Assembly (NCBI GenBank): GCA_044358225.1
Contig: JBIKOG010000002.1
Span: 35,167-99,166 of the forward strand
Direction: 5' to 3'
Length of the DNA: 64,000 nucleotides
From: Ga0077553 sp044358225
Lineage (GTDB): Bacteria > Acidobacteriota > Terriglobia > Bryobacterales > Bryobacteraceae
Part shown: positions 14,694 through 23,839 of the stretch, one piece after another
Layout: each line of letters opens with the position of its first letter
Numbering within the stretch: position 1 is the stretch's first letter
Made by a program: the position numbers and the translations under genes
The notes under the pieces: generated by a model
What the model saw: the letters and a program-made list of their open reading frames with translations, nothing else
Databases searched by the model: none
Told to the model about the DNA's origin: nothing

Positions 14694-15725
14694 CTACTTC
14701 TTCGCCTTCGCCGCCAGCGCGCGCAGATTTTCTTCAAACGGCGCGGTGGCCACACCATATTCGGTGATGATGCCGGCCACGTAGCGATTCGGCGTCACGT
14801 CGAAAGCAGGGTTGCAAACGCCCACGCCCTCCGGTGCCACAGGCACGCCGAAAACGGAGGTCACTTCCGCGGCCGAACGTTCCTCAATCGGAATCAGAGA
14901 GCCATCGGTCAACGTCAGATCGAGCGTCGAAATCGGCGCGGCCACGTAGAACGGCACGCCATTTTCCTTCGCCAGAACCGCCACCGAATAGGTGCCGATC
15001 TTGTTCGCCACATCCCCGTTGGCCGCAATGCGATCCGCGCCAACGACGACACACCCAATCCGCCCGGACTTCAAGAAATGCCCGGCCATGTTGTCGGTGA
15101 TCAGCGTCGTCGGAATCCCGTCCTGCATCAACTCCCACGCCGTCAGCCGCGCGCCCTGCAAAAACGGCCGCGTTTCGTCGGCAAACACGTCGATCTTCTT
15201 GCCCGCCTCCACCGCCGCGCGAATCACGCCCAGCGCCGTGCCGTAGCCCGCCGTCGCCAGCGCCCCGGCGTTGCAGTGCGTCAAAACCGTCTTGCCATCC
15301 GGAACCAGCGGCGCGCCATGCCGGCCGATCTCTTTGCAAATGGCGACGTCTTCTTCCTTCACCAGAACCGCTTCGGCAATCATCGCCGCCTGCTTCTCCG
15401 CCACCGGTTTCCCGGCGAGCGATGCCCACAAACGGCGCATCCGCTCGATGCCCCAGAACAGGTTCACGGCCGTCGGCCGGGTCGCGGCCAAGGTGTCGCA
15501 AATCGTCGCGAAATCGGCATCCGGGTCAGCGGACTTCTGCACACCAATCGCAACGCCCATCGCCGCGGCCACGCCAATGGCGGGAGCCCCGCGAATGATC
15601 ATCGTCTTGATCGCGTTGGCGACCTCCAAATAATCGGTGCAGGTGACAAAGACCGTCTGCGTCGGCAGCAACGTCTGGTCAATCATTACGACCCCTTGCG
15701 GAGTCCATTCGATAGTTTCGAGCAT
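14694..15725 (-). CDS. mtnA: S-methyl-5-thioribose-1-phosphate isomerase
   Basis: Methionine-salvage enzyme converting 5-methylthioribose-1-phosphate to the ribulose form, 343 residues, full length. It belongs to the eIF2B-like family; RGAPAIGVAAAMG, THCNAGALATAGYGTALG and VVGADRIAANGD contain the substrate loop and the catalytic Cys and Asp. It is the last gene of a unit with a CPBP protease and a deoxyhypusine-synthase-like gene, starting six bases after the CPBP stop. The pairing with a putative polyamine-type enzyme fits the biology, since methylthioadenosine is a by-product of polyamine synthesis. Other salvage genes are not in the window. Confidence 0.95.
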   Translation of the reverse strand: MLETIEWTPQGVVMIDQTLLPTQTVFVTCTDYLEVANAIKTMIIRGAPAIGVAAAMGVAIGVQKSADPDADFATICDTLAATRPTAVNLFWGIERMRRLWASLAGKPVAEKQAAMIAEAVLVKEEDVAICKEIGRHGAPLVPDGKTVLTHCNAGALATAGYGTALGVIRAAVEAGKKIDVFADETRPFLQGARLTAWELMQDGIPTTLITDNMAGHFLKSGRIGCVVVGADRIAANGDVANKIGTYSVAVLAKENGVPFYVAAPISTLDLTLTDGSLIPIEERSAAEVTSVFGVPVAPEGVGVCNPAFDVTPNRYVAGIITEYGVATAPFEENLRALAAKAKK

Positions 15726-15731
15726 GTTTTC

Positions 15732-16424
15732 CTATTGTGGTGTGAGAAAGTGTCCGGCGAACATCGTCAAGTTGTATGCGCCGTGAGTAATTGTGGAAGC
15801 CAGCGTGGAGTTGGACCGGATTCGCACCAGCCCGAAAACAACGCCCACAACCACCAGCAGCACCAGATGCTGCCAGCTCCAGTCGTACATCGGCCCGTGC
15901 ATAATCGCGAAGGGAATGGAGGTGACAAGCAACCCCACCGCCGTCCCCATACTGCGCAACGCAACGGGCAAAATTATCCCGCGAAACAGCAACTCTTCAA
16001 TCAGCGGCGCGCCGCTGATACCAAACAGCACCAGCAGCCGGCACCCCCACGGATCGGCCAGCAACTGTTCCATCAGCCCATTCTGAATGTTCTTCGCATG
16101 CAGCAAACTGGCCAACAGCCCAGCAGCCAACGCCAGTCCCGGCCCAATCGCCAGATACATCCACGGACCCTCCGCGGGCCAATCAAAATGCAGGTCCCGC
16201 CAGAAAACCCGCCCCGGCCGGCGCAGCAACAGCCACACCGCGCCCAGCCATAATCCATACGCGGCCGACTGCCCCGGAATCGCAATCTGCACCTGGCTTG
16301 GCGACTGGCCCAGCACCAGCCAACCCGCCCCCACCGCGGCGATCGAACCAAGCAACATCGCCGGAATCATCAGGCTTATGGCGATGACGACTTCCTTCCA
16401 ACCCCAGTTGGGGCTCTCGCTCAT
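15732..16424 (-). CDS. CPBP-family intramembrane metalloprotease
   Basis: Inner-membrane protein of 230 residues with about six to eight hydrophobic helices and the three CPBP (Abi/CAAX protease) motifs: EELLFRG near residue 152, a FAIMHG helix near 184, and THGAYN near 217. The two glutamates and two histidines would bind zinc. Members of the family process prenylated proteins or act in bacteriocin immunity and stress; the substrate here is unknown. Its ATG overlaps the stop of the upstream gene in an ATGA junction and mtnA follows six bases later, so translation is probably coupled. Confidence 0.85.
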   Translation of the reverse strand: MSESPNWGWKEVVIAISLMIPAMLLGSIAAVGAGWLVLGQSPSQVQIAIPGQSAAYGLWLGAVWLLLRRPGRVFWRDLHFDWPAEGPWMYLAIGPGLALAAGLLASLLHAKNIQNGLMEQLLADPWGCRLLVLFGISGAPLIEELLFRGIILPVALRSMGTAVGLLVTSIPFAIMHGPMYDWSWQHLVLLVVVGVVFGLVRIRSNSTLASTITHGAYNLTMFAGHFLTPQ

Positions 16425-17377
16425 TGGCCGCCCTCAACCAGAATCGCGGCCAGCAGCGGGATCATGATTTCGTGGTGCCCCGTCAGCGCGTAGCCCTTGC
16501 CCCCGGCGTTGGCGTGCGGCCGTTTCACCACGTTCACGCTCGGCCGGTAGTGCTGCAAAAAGTCGAAGTTCACGGTGGTGAAGTTCCGCAGCGGATAACC
16601 CAAATTCCGCACCACGCTGACGGCTTTCAAAAATACTTCCGGCATCACCACCGCGGAGCCGACGTTCAAATAAACCCCACCCTCGTCCAGCCCGCGAATC
16701 ATCTCGCACAGCAACCGGAAGTCGTGATGCGATGTGCGCCCGATCGCCGCTCCATCGGCCCCCGGATGTGTGTGTGGCGTATCGGTGCCAACGGCCACAT
16801 GCACCGTCACCGGAATCTTCCGCGCGTAGGCGCCGTGAAGCAGGCTCGCCGCCGCGTAGCGCGGATCGGCCAGGTCCGTGATCTTCCGGCAGATCGCCTC
16901 CCCCATGCCCACATCGCCAGCCGCGCCGTTAATCGCGTCGTTCAAATCCCGCCCGGTCTCCTCGGCCGAACCGAAACTACCGTCCGGCAGAACCGCTTCC
17001 ACGTCTTCGCTGGAATGCCCGGCCACGGCGATCTCGTAATCGTGAATCGTGGCCGACCCATTCATCGAAAACCCATGCGCAAAGCCCTTGTCGGCCATAT
17101 CGAGCAGGATCGGCGCCAAGCCGACTTTGATCACATGACCGCCAATTCCCCACAGAATCGAGCGGTTTTTCGCTCTCGCTTCCAGGATCTTGCCGGCCAC
17201 TTCGCGCAACGTATCGGCGGCCAAAATCCGCGGCAGGCTATCGAGGAAGGAGGAGAGCGGCGTCCCGGCGACGTGTGGTTTCCCAAACATCTCCGGGGTC
17301 ACCTTGCCTCCGCGGCCGTGAAGAGAAACGGTTTTCAGGCCGCTGAAATCCATTGGCCGAACGGTGTAGATGCTCAT
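16421..17377 (-). CDS. deoxyhypusine synthase-like protein
   Basis: Cytosolic protein of 318 residues that resembles bacterial members annotated as deoxyhypusine synthase-like. An early GGHVIKVGLAPILLDM block and the following NGSATIHDYEIA segment recall the NAD-binding Rossmann part of that fold, as does the later GGVYLNVGSAVVMPEVF stretch. The eukaryotic active-site lysine context (WGK) is not recognisable, so true deoxyhypusine synthesis is unlikely, and bacteria lack eIF5A. A polyamine-related reaction such as homospermidine formation is one possibility, strengthened by mtnA in the same operon. This assignment rests on remembered motif likeness and needs a profile search. It is the first gene of the operon. 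Confidence 0.45.
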   Translation of the reverse strand: MSIYTVRPMDFSGLKTVSLHGRGGKVTPEMFGKPHVAGTPLSSFLDSLPRILAADTLREVAGKILEARAKNRSILWGIGGHVIKVGLAPILLDMADKGFAHGFSMNGSATIHDYEIAVAGHSSEDVEAVLPDGSFGSAEETGRDLNDAINGAAGDVGMGEAICRKITDLADPRYAAASLLHGAYARKIPVTVHVAVGTDTPHTHPGADGAAIGRTSHHDFRLLCEMIRGLDEGGVYLNVGSAVVMPEVFLKAVSVVRNLGYPLRNFTTVNFDFLQHYRPSVNVVKRPHANAGGKGYALTGHHEIMIPLLAAILVEGGQ

Positions 17378-17408
17378 GAACGGTACCTATTCAGGGTACC
17401 GCGCCCGG

Positions 17409-17978
17409 TCAGTAACCGGAGTAGTAGTTGTCGTAGCAAGGCGCCGGATGGAAATTGCCCCAGCCGTCCACCCAGCCGCAACCGCGATTGGTGTTGTACC
17501 CGTAGCCGAACGGAATCCCTATACCGACGCCGAAGTACGGCCGCGCCCAGAAGTTGCCACCGTAGAAGTAGCCGCGGCCCGCGTAGAACCGGCCAGGGTA
17601 GAAGCCACCGCCGCCGTAATAACGGGGCGCGTAGTTATAGCGCGGCGCGGAATAGAATCGGCCGCCGCCGTTGTAGTAGTTACGCCCACCGCCATTGAAG
17701 TACCCACGGTTCGGAGCCGCATAACTGCGTCCGCCGCCGCGGTTGAAATTCCCGCCGCCACTCCACCCGCGATTCCCGCCGCCGTTGAAGTTGCCGCCAC
17801 CGGAGTAAGCGCGTCCGCCACCACCGCCGAAGTTGCCACCGCCACGATTGCCACCGCCGCCACCTTGATTACCTCCACCGCGATTGCCGCCGCCGCGCTG
17901 GGCCAGCGCAATGGGCGCGGTCACCAGAAGAGCTGCTGCGAAAAGAACGGATAATCGAGTTTTGCTGGTGAAAATCAT
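17409..17978 (-). CDS. secreted glycine/tyrosine-rich protein
   Basis: Predicted exported protein of 189 residues. A signal peptide (about 1-27, ending IALAQ) is followed by RGGGNRGGG-type repeats up to about residue 100, then a Tyr/Gly/Phe-rich half with YYGGGGFYPGRFYAGRGYFYG-like spacing. Two cysteines near the C-terminus (RGCGW and APCYD) could form a disulfide. I chose the ATG at 17978, preceded by AGAGGA, over a longer frame. Low-complexity proteins of this kind are common in soil Acidobacteria; a surface or matrix role is possible but not shown. The leader contains mutually exclusive hairpins. Confidence 0.7.
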   Translation of the reverse strand: MIFTSKTRLSVLFAAALLVTAPIALAQRGGGNRGGGNQGGGGGNRGGGNFGGGGGRAYSGGGNFNGGGNRGWSGGGNFNRGGGRSYAAPNRGYFNGGGRNYYNGGGRFYSAPRYNYAPRYYGGGGFYPGRFYAGRGYFYGGNFWARPYFGVGIGIPFGYGYNTNRGCGWVDGWGNFHPAPCYDNYYSGY

Positions 17979-18005
17979 GGGGTCCTCTTGCCCTTTCCAC
18001 TGCAA

Positions 18006-18069
18006 GTAACCCGCCAAATCAACCCGGCTTGATAATCCAACAAGTTAGCGGGTTACCTCCGTAACCCGC
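18006..18069 (-). promoter_or_regulatory. alternative hairpin element (attenuator-like or terminator)
   Basis: The 9-mer GTAACCCGC occurs at 18006-18014 and again at 18061-18069, with its exact complement GCGGGTTAC at 18048-18056. The central copy can pair with either flank: a tight 9-bp hairpin with a 4-base loop, or a longer-range pairing. Both cannot form together. It lies after the stop of the BACON-repeat gene and before the glycine-rich gene on the same strand. There is no clear T-run, so a classical terminator is uncertain. Confidence 0.45.
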
Positions 18070-18110
18070 CTGGTGGAAAAGCACCACACCCGGTGGCTCG
18101 CAACCGAAAT

Positions 18111-21041
18111 TTACTGAATCGCCACCGTCACGTTGGCCGGGCTCGGCGCCGGGCCAACGCGAATTTCAATCGGCACCGCCGAACCGCGCGGCACCTCGCT
18201 ATTCAACTGCACGTTCACCTGCATCAACCCGGTCACCTGCCCCGGCGTCGACCCCGCATACAGCACCTCCACCGGCACGCCGCCGATGGTCACGGACACC
18301 GGCAGCACCGGCTTCCGCAGGTCCGTCGCAATCACGCGGCCCTCCTGGCCCACCGGCTCCGTCTGTCCTTCGCCGGTCACGTACAACACCAGCACGCTGT
18401 CCACGCCAGCCGGATTGGCTGGACCATTCAGCCGGCCGCTCTGGTTAATGGCCGCCGCCTGGCCACGCCCGCTCCCGTCAACCGTGAAGATCCCCGGCGC
18501 CGCGTCCGGCGAAACAACCAACTCACTCACGTTCGACCGCGCCCCGTTGTACTCCACCTCCACGCGCGTACTCGGCCGGCCCGCAATCGCATACGGCGCA
18601 ACCGTGTCGATTTGCGTGCTGCTGATGTACAGAATCGGCGCCGGCACCCCATCGAACAACACGCGATAGCCGCTGTAGCTGGTCTCAAACGCGCCCGCGC
18701 CGGAAACGTTCCCCTTCACCCCGGTCACAGGGCCCATGGAGGTCCCCAACAGGCTCAGGATCATCCCCGGCGTGATCGCAGACAGCTCCCGCGTGGCCCC
18801 GTGCAACGCCGTGCGCAACGTCGGCGCGGAGGGCGTGGTCACAGTCAGCGTCACCTCCGCACTCCGGCTCTCGCCGGTGCCGAATGCCGTCACCGTCACA
18901 ACGCCGCGATAGGTCCCCGGCGCCAGCCCCGATGGCTGCACGCGCACAGTGATCGTCGCCGGAGTCGACACGCCGCTCGCGCTCGCGATCAGCCAGTTAT
19001 TGCCGGAATCGGTCCGCGCACTCGCCGTGAAATTGGCGGTTCCCAAAGTGCTGTTCACCGCAATCGTCTGCACCGGCGGCACCTCTCCGTTCGTCACAAA
19101 CTGGAAGGAAAGCGCCGTGGGCGAAATCGTCGGCGACGCGTTCGCACTCACCGACGCGTTCACCACAACGCTCGTCGTCGCCCCACCACCGCTGATCGTC
19201 AACACACCCGTGTAGTTCCCCGGCGACAGGCTCGCCGCGCTGGCGAACACCGTCAGCCCAGAAGGCGTCGTCCCCGATGCGGGCGAGGTCGACAACCACG
19301 CGCTATCGCTCGTCACTGTGTACGGCGTGTTCACCGACCCACCCACCTGCACTACCTGCGACAACGGTGTCGGCGAGCCCGCCGTCAGCGAATAGCTCAG
19401 CGCCTGCGGGCTCACCGATAGCGTTGCCCCGGAGACAGTCATCGTCACCGGAATCGTCAACTGCGTGTTGTCGGTAACGTTGGACACCTGGATCAACCCG
19501 CTATAAACACCCGCCGCCGAAACCGCCTGCGGCACAATGCTCACCGTCAGCGTCGCCGGCGTGGTCCCGCTGTTCGGCGTCACCTGCAGCCACGGCGCGC
19601 CCGTCGTGCTGGCCGACGCCAGGAAGTTCTTCCCCGTCGCCGAATTCAGCGCCAGCGTTTGGCTCGCCGCCGGAGCGTTCAACTGCGTCTGGAACGCCAT
19701 CAGCGCCGGGTTCGCCGTGATCGAGGAAACGCTCGAAGTCCCCACGTTAATGGTCACAGGAACCGCGATGGTCGTCGTCCCGGTCGTGACATTGATGCTG
19801 CCCGAGTAGACGCCCGCCGGCAACCCCGCTGGCGACACCGAAACAGTCAACACATTCGACCCGCCCGTCGAGCCAAACTGAGGCCCCACCAACAGCCATC
19901 CGGTCGAACTCGCGCTCGCCGTGAAGTTCACACTTGTGCCCGTACTCTGCACCGTCACCTGCTGCGCCAGCGGAATGCCCGCATCCGGGAAGTAGTTGAA
20001 GGTCAGCGCCGCGGGGCTCATGGTCAGAATCGTGTTCGCGCTGACGGTCAGCGAAACCGCCACCGATTGCGTGGATCCGTTGGAGGCCGTGATCGTCACC
20101 AGCCCGCCATAATTGCCCGGCGTCAACCCCGTCGGGTCCACATAGATGTTCAGATTGCTATTGCTGTTGCCTGTCACAGTCTGCAGCGGAGAGCTGTTCA
20201 GGTTGCTCGTCAACCGGATCCAGGAAGCGGAACCGGAGGCGGTAAACGACACAATGCCCGCCGAGTTATTCACGTAAACGGCCTGCCCGCCCGGCGTCGC
20301 CGTGCCGATCTGATAAGCGAAATTCGCCGTGCCCGGCGTTACCGTAAAGCCCGTCAACCCGCCGCCAGTGCCCACCGTGAACGACACCGGTATGGATACA
20401 CCCGGGGACCCGTTCGTGGGCGCAATGCTCACCGTGCCGGAGTAGACACCGGAGACCAGCGCGGAGGGATTGGCGATGATCGTAATCGAAGTCGGAGCCG
20501 AAGAAAGCACCGTATTCACCGACAGCCAATTGCCGCCCGAAGTCGTATTCGTGAACACCTGAAACGGCACATTGCCAACACTGTTAATGTTCACCGATGC
20601 CTGCGAAGTCACTCCCGTCGTCGCCGTCAACGCGACCGTCGACGGATTCGCCGTCACCACACTGCCGCCCGCCGTCGTGCTGCTTACCGTCAGCGTCACC
20701 GTAATGAGGGCCGACTGCGACCCGCTGGCGATCACCAATACCTGTCCCGTATAGTTGCCCGGAGAAAGATTCAGCGGCGTCACCGTCACCGTGACATTGC
20801 CAGGCGTCGCCGCCCGGTCCGCCGTCGCCGACAGCCACCCTTCGGTGGGCGTGAAATAGCGAATCGATAAATTGATCGGCAACGAAACGCCCGTGGACGT
20901 GACGCCAACCACTTGGCTCTGCGGCAAGGCGGCCCCGCTAAGGGCGGTGAAATTCAGAGCGCTAGCGCTCACCTGCAGGTTGCCCACCTGGCCAAATGCG
21001 GGCAGCGATAGCATCAGGGCGAAGAGTGACAGGGTTCGCAT
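18111..21041 (-). CDS. secreted BACON/Ig-like repeat protein with Solibacter C-terminal domain
   Basis: Exported protein of 976 residues with a signal peptide ending LPAFGQ (residue 18). From about 20 to 760 it consists of roughly eight beta-sandwich repeats of 80-95 residues, each with a W(L/I)-x-(V/A) core and a SPAGL-x-x-G-x-YSG ending, typical of BACON-like domains. The last 210 residues match the 'Solibacter uncharacterized C-terminal domain' pattern (TPGMILSLLGTSMGP, VLFDGVPAPILYISSTQI, APGIFTVDGSGRGQAAAIN, VLYVTGEG). I chose the ATG at 21041 because the signal peptide begins there. A role in surface adhesion or polysaccharide binding is plausible. The domain is a strong marker of Bryobacterales. 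Confidence 0.85.
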   Translation of the reverse strand: MRTLSLFALMLSLPAFGQVGNLQVSASALNFTALSGAALPQSQVVGVTSTGVSLPINLSIRYFTPTEGWLSATADRAATPGNVTVTVTPLNLSPGNYTGQVLVIASGSQSALITVTLTVSSTTAGGSVVTANPSTVALTATTGVTSQASVNINSVGNVPFQVFTNTTSGGNWLSVNTVLSSAPTSITIIANPSALVSGVYSGTVSIAPTNGSPGVSIPVSFTVGTGGGLTGFTVTPGTANFAYQIGTATPGGQAVYVNNSAGIVSFTASGSASWIRLTSNLNSSPLQTVTGNSNSNLNIYVDPTGLTPGNYGGLVTITASNGSTQSVAVSLTVSANTILTMSPAALTFNYFPDAGIPLAQQVTVQSTGTSVNFTASASSTGWLLVGPQFGSTGGSNVLTVSVSPAGLPAGVYSGSINVTTGTTTIAVPVTINVGTSSVSSITANPALMAFQTQLNAPAASQTLALNSATGKNFLASASTTGAPWLQVTPNSGTTPATLTVSIVPQAVSAAGVYSGLIQVSNVTDNTQLTIPVTMTVSGATLSVSPQALSYSLTAGSPTPLSQVVQVGGSVNTPYTVTSDSAWLSTSPASGTTPSGLTVFASAASLSPGNYTGVLTISGGGATTSVVVNASVSANASPTISPTALSFQFVTNGEVPPVQTIAVNSTLGTANFTASARTDSGNNWLIASASGVSTPATITVRVQPSGLAPGTYRGVVTVTAFGTGESRSAEVTLTVTTPSAPTLRTALHGATRELSAITPGMILSLLGTSMGPVTGVKGNVSGAGAFETSYSGYRVLFDGVPAPILYISSTQIDTVAPYAIAGRPSTRVEVEYNGARSNVSELVVSPDAAPGIFTVDGSGRGQAAAINQSGRLNGPANPAGVDSVLVLYVTGEGQTEPVGQEGRVIATDLRKPVLPVSVTIGGVPVEVLYAGSTPGQVTGLMQVNVQLNSEVPRGSAVPIEIRVGPAPSPANVTVAIQ

Positions 21042-21069
21042 AGTAGTTAGGGGATCCCCCCCTCTCTTA

Positions 21070-22239
21070 CTATGACTGTTCTGGAAGCTCGCAGGTTTCC
21101 CCGGCCAGCAACTCATGCCGGTGACGGGCAATCCACCCGTAGATCAAATTGCCGATCGGGTTCGACACCGGCAACAGAAACAGCAGCGTCCCCCCAACCA
21201 CCAAACGCCGCGCCAGCGGACACGGAGAAAAGGCGACCGCCGCCACCAGCACCATCGCGAACAATGGCAGGTGCAGAATCATTCGCCGCACTGCGGAGTA
21301 CCCCGCTAACAGCCATCCCGGCCCCGCCGCATGCAGCGCCTGCTTCAGTTGCGCCTTCGTCAAGCCATACTGGTCACCGACGTTCGATTGCAGCGGCCGC
21401 CACTCAAAAACCGGATCAAAGTCCACCTTTTGCAGCAGCTCCTTTGTGCGCCGGCAGAAGCCACAACTCCCGTCCCATATGACCAAAATCTGCCCTTCGG
21501 GCCACCGCGCAAACGCGAACAGCGACGACTGCATCCCGTAGAAAAACAGATTGAACGGATCACCGGTAAACAACAGCAGCCCCGATTGAAACAGCCCGCT
21601 CCCCCAGATAAACGCCGGATGGAAACGCGGCATCACCGCCAGCACCGCCAACACCAGTTCCGCCACGATCGTGTACCAACAGAAGATCTTACCCGCCACC
21701 AACGGCGGCAACAGCGCCGCGAACCAGATATAGGCCGGGTTCTGCAGCCGGTCCGTCGCCCAGTGGTCGAAGAACTGCCCCGTCTGCCAATCGGGATCCA
21801 GCAGCTTGTTCAGCCCCGCGCCGAAGTAGACGATCGCAAACTGCCATTGCAACAACCGTGGCGGCCCCGTCTCTTTCGAAAGCGCCGCCAGCACCAGCAT
21901 CAAACCCACAAAGGTCTTGTTGTTGCCGTAGTAGCCGCGCGAACTCAGCACCGCGAACAGGATCGCCATCCCCGTCACGGCGGCAAACAGCCGCGTCTTC
22001 TTCGTGAAAAGGAGCCCAAGCGAACCCACGACCAGCAGCACCTGCAACACGCGCTGCGTCAACTCCGGCGGTAACTGATCGAAGAGAGCCAGAAACGGCA
22101 GAAACGGCGTCTGAATTTGCGCCTGATGATTGGTCAACAGCAGCGCCAAGGCCAGCAACCGGCACAACATCACGACTTGCGGCGGCAGGTTCACTCCCGT
22201 CAATGAAAACGGATTCGCGATCACTGCGGATACCGCCAT
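21070..22239 (-). CDS. HTTM-like membrane protein fused to a DCC (DUF393) thiol domain
   Basis: Fusion protein of 389 residues. Residues about 1-235 form several transmembrane helices with the look of HTTM proteins, the membrane part related to vitamin K-dependent carboxylase. Residues about 243-330 form a thioredoxin-like DCC domain with the motif DGSCGFC, the cysteine pair expected to be redox active. Two further hydrophobic helices follow before the C-terminus. The start overlaps the end of the upstream 113-residue gene by 19 bases, implying translational coupling. The DCC-membrane pairing suggests thiol chemistry at the inner membrane; the substrate is unknown. Confidence 0.75.
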   Translation of the reverse strand: MAVSAVIANPFSLTGVNLPPQVVMLCRLLALALLLTNHQAQIQTPFLPFLALFDQLPPELTQRVLQVLLVVGSLGLLFTKKTRLFAAVTGMAILFAVLSSRGYYGNNKTFVGLMLVLAALSKETGPPRLLQWQFAIVYFGAGLNKLLDPDWQTGQFFDHWATDRLQNPAYIWFAALLPPLVAGKIFCWYTIVAELVLAVLAVMPRFHPAFIWGSGLFQSGLLLFTGDPFNLFFYGMQSSLFAFARWPEGQILVIWDGSCGFCRRTKELLQKVDFDPVFEWRPLQSNVGDQYGLTKAQLKQALHAAGPGWLLAGYSAVRRMILHLPLFAMVLVAAVAFSPCPLARRLVVGGTLLFLLPVSNPIGNLIYGWIARHRHELLAGETCELPEQS

Positions 22240-22562
22240 TCCTGCTCCGGATGCCCGTTCACGCTGTAGCGCACCAGCACCCGGCTCCGCCCGGCCGGTT
22301 CAAACTTCTGTTCGGCGCGAGTGATGATATCGAACAGGTGCTGCGCGGAGCGGTTGTCCACGCCTTCCGCCGGCCGCCGGTAGCGCTTTCGGATCTGCTC
22401 GTCCGCCAACCCCTCGTCGCCGATCGAAATGCCAATCGAGTACTTCGTCTGCTGGTCGAACGGCGCCCAACAGAAGTAGCGATCATTGGCGAAACGCGCA
22501 CGGACAATCGCGCCACCCTGCAGCAACAGCAGCGTCAAACCCAGGGCGTAGCGCCAGTTCAT
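22221..22562 (-). CDS. small membrane-anchored protein coupled to the HTTM-DCC gene
   Basis: Protein of 113 residues with one N-terminal hydrophobic helix or signal (about 4-20), then a soluble part with CWAPFDQQTKYSI near residue 31 and a basic centre (RKRYRRP). I do not recognise a family with confidence, but small partners like this often sit beside HTTM proteins. It starts a few bases after the upstream secreted protein and its stop lies inside the next gene, so the two are probably made together. Confidence 0.65.
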   Translation of the reverse strand: MNWRYALGLTLLLLQGGAIVRARFANDRYFCWAPFDQQTKYSIGISIGDEGLADEQIRKRYRRPAEGVDNRSAQHLFDIITRAEQKFEPAGRSRVLVRYSVNGHPEQEWRYPQ

Positions 22563-22566
22563 GGAA

Positions 22567-23742
22567 CTAATTATTCCCTAACGGCAACTGGAACGGGGGA
22601 CCCGGCAATTTGTCCTTCGTCAGGAAGAACAGAGACTTGATCTCCGTCGGCCCGCAGCTCACGTCCGATGGCGACTTCGGCCAATACACGCACAACGGAT
22701 TGATCGACTTCAAATCGCCTGCCGTCGTCCCCGGGGGCAGTTCAATGGTCGAACGAACCCAGCCCGAACGCTCAATCGAATCGCGCGTCCGGCCCTTGTG
22801 CGAGTAGTAATACGTGCCGTTCTTGTGCAACACCACGAAGGCGATCGCCGCCTTCCCCGGCTGCACGTTCGCCTCGACGTACAAATAGTTCCGCGGATCC
22901 GAAATCGTCTCCCCCCGCTCTTCGCCGTAGGCGCGCAGCTTGTTCTCCCGCACCAACTCCGACGTCATCACCAGCCACGTGATCGGGTTCGCGTCCATCA
23001 CCGTCTCCCGCGACGCCTTCGACAAATCGGCCATGAACGGAGCAGGCTGATAACGGACCACGCTCGGGCCTTCGCCCGCCACCATGTTGTTATCGGTCAC
23101 CGGCATCAGCATCGGATGGGTGCCCCAGAACGGGCCCTTGAATTCGATATCCTGATGCCCGCGCGATTGAATAATGGCTTTGTCCAGAGTGCCATCGGGC
23201 TTCAGATACGCGCGATAAACATACTCAATATCTGTGGTTCGCCCCCACCGCGCCATCAGCGACCTCGTCGAAGTGCCCCCGTCTTCGTTCGAGAAAATGA
23301 CGGTGTACTGCAAAATCTGCTGGCCGTTCTCGGTTAACGTTTCTACGTAGGTGATCAACGGGATATCGGTGAATTTGCCAATGGCGTTCTTCCGCTCAAA
23401 CAGCACGGGCGCGAAGGCCGCAAACGGCTCCGCCGGCGCCAGCGTGACGCCATGCTCCACAATTCCCTTCCCCTTCACCCGTACCGTATGGTTCGTTCCG
23501 GCGAGATCCCCCAGAAACACCGAGTATTTGTGCCGCCGCGCCCCGGCGTAGAGCATGAGTTGCTGCTGAATTTTGCCATCCACTTCGACATCGGCCAGCA
23601 CCGCTTCCCTGCCCCTCACCTCCCAATCGGTGCCCGGCGCGGAGAGTTCCAGATGGGCGACCATCTCTGTCCCATGAAGGCTCACGGCAATCACACCCAA
23701 ACCCAGCATCGGCAAAAGCGCCTTGATTCGTCTATCAACCAT
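22567..23742 (-). CDS. hypothetical secreted protein
   Basis: About 391 residues, probably exported: the N-terminus after MVDRR is hydrophobic (LLPMLGLGVIAVS) and may act as a signal peptide. The rest is mixed alpha/beta without a family I recognise; it includes an RWGRTTDIEYVY stretch and a C-terminal Cys pair (CVYWPKSP, SCGPTE). Start is uncertain: ATG at 23742 or 23751 both sit near GGA-type sites, while a longer frame upstream looks non-coding. It is followed directly by the two-gene HTTM-DCC unit. Confidence 0.6.
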   Translation of the reverse strand: MVDRRIKALLPMLGLGVIAVSLHGTEMVAHLELSAPGTDWEVRGREAVLADVEVDGKIQQQLMLYAGARRHKYSVFLGDLAGTNHTVRVKGKGIVEHGVTLAPAEPFAAFAPVLFERKNAIGKFTDIPLITYVETLTENGQQILQYTVIFSNEDGGTSTRSLMARWGRTTDIEYVYRAYLKPDGTLDKAIIQSRGHQDIEFKGPFWGTHPMLMPVTDNNMVAGEGPSVVRYQPAPFMADLSKASRETVMDANPITWLVMTSELVRENKLRAYGEERGETISDPRNYLYVEANVQPGKAAIAFVVLHKNGTYYYSHKGRTRDSIERSGWVRSTIELPPGTTAGDLKSINPLCVYWPKSPSDVSCGPTEIKSLFFLTKDKLPGPPFQLPLGNN

Positions 23743-23839
23743 CGAGTCCATCCTACCAGCCGCCCAAGCGCCATCACTGCCAGTCGCAACACTCCCGACC
23801 GACGAACGCCAGCCGCACCCAACTCTGTCCACCCGGCGC

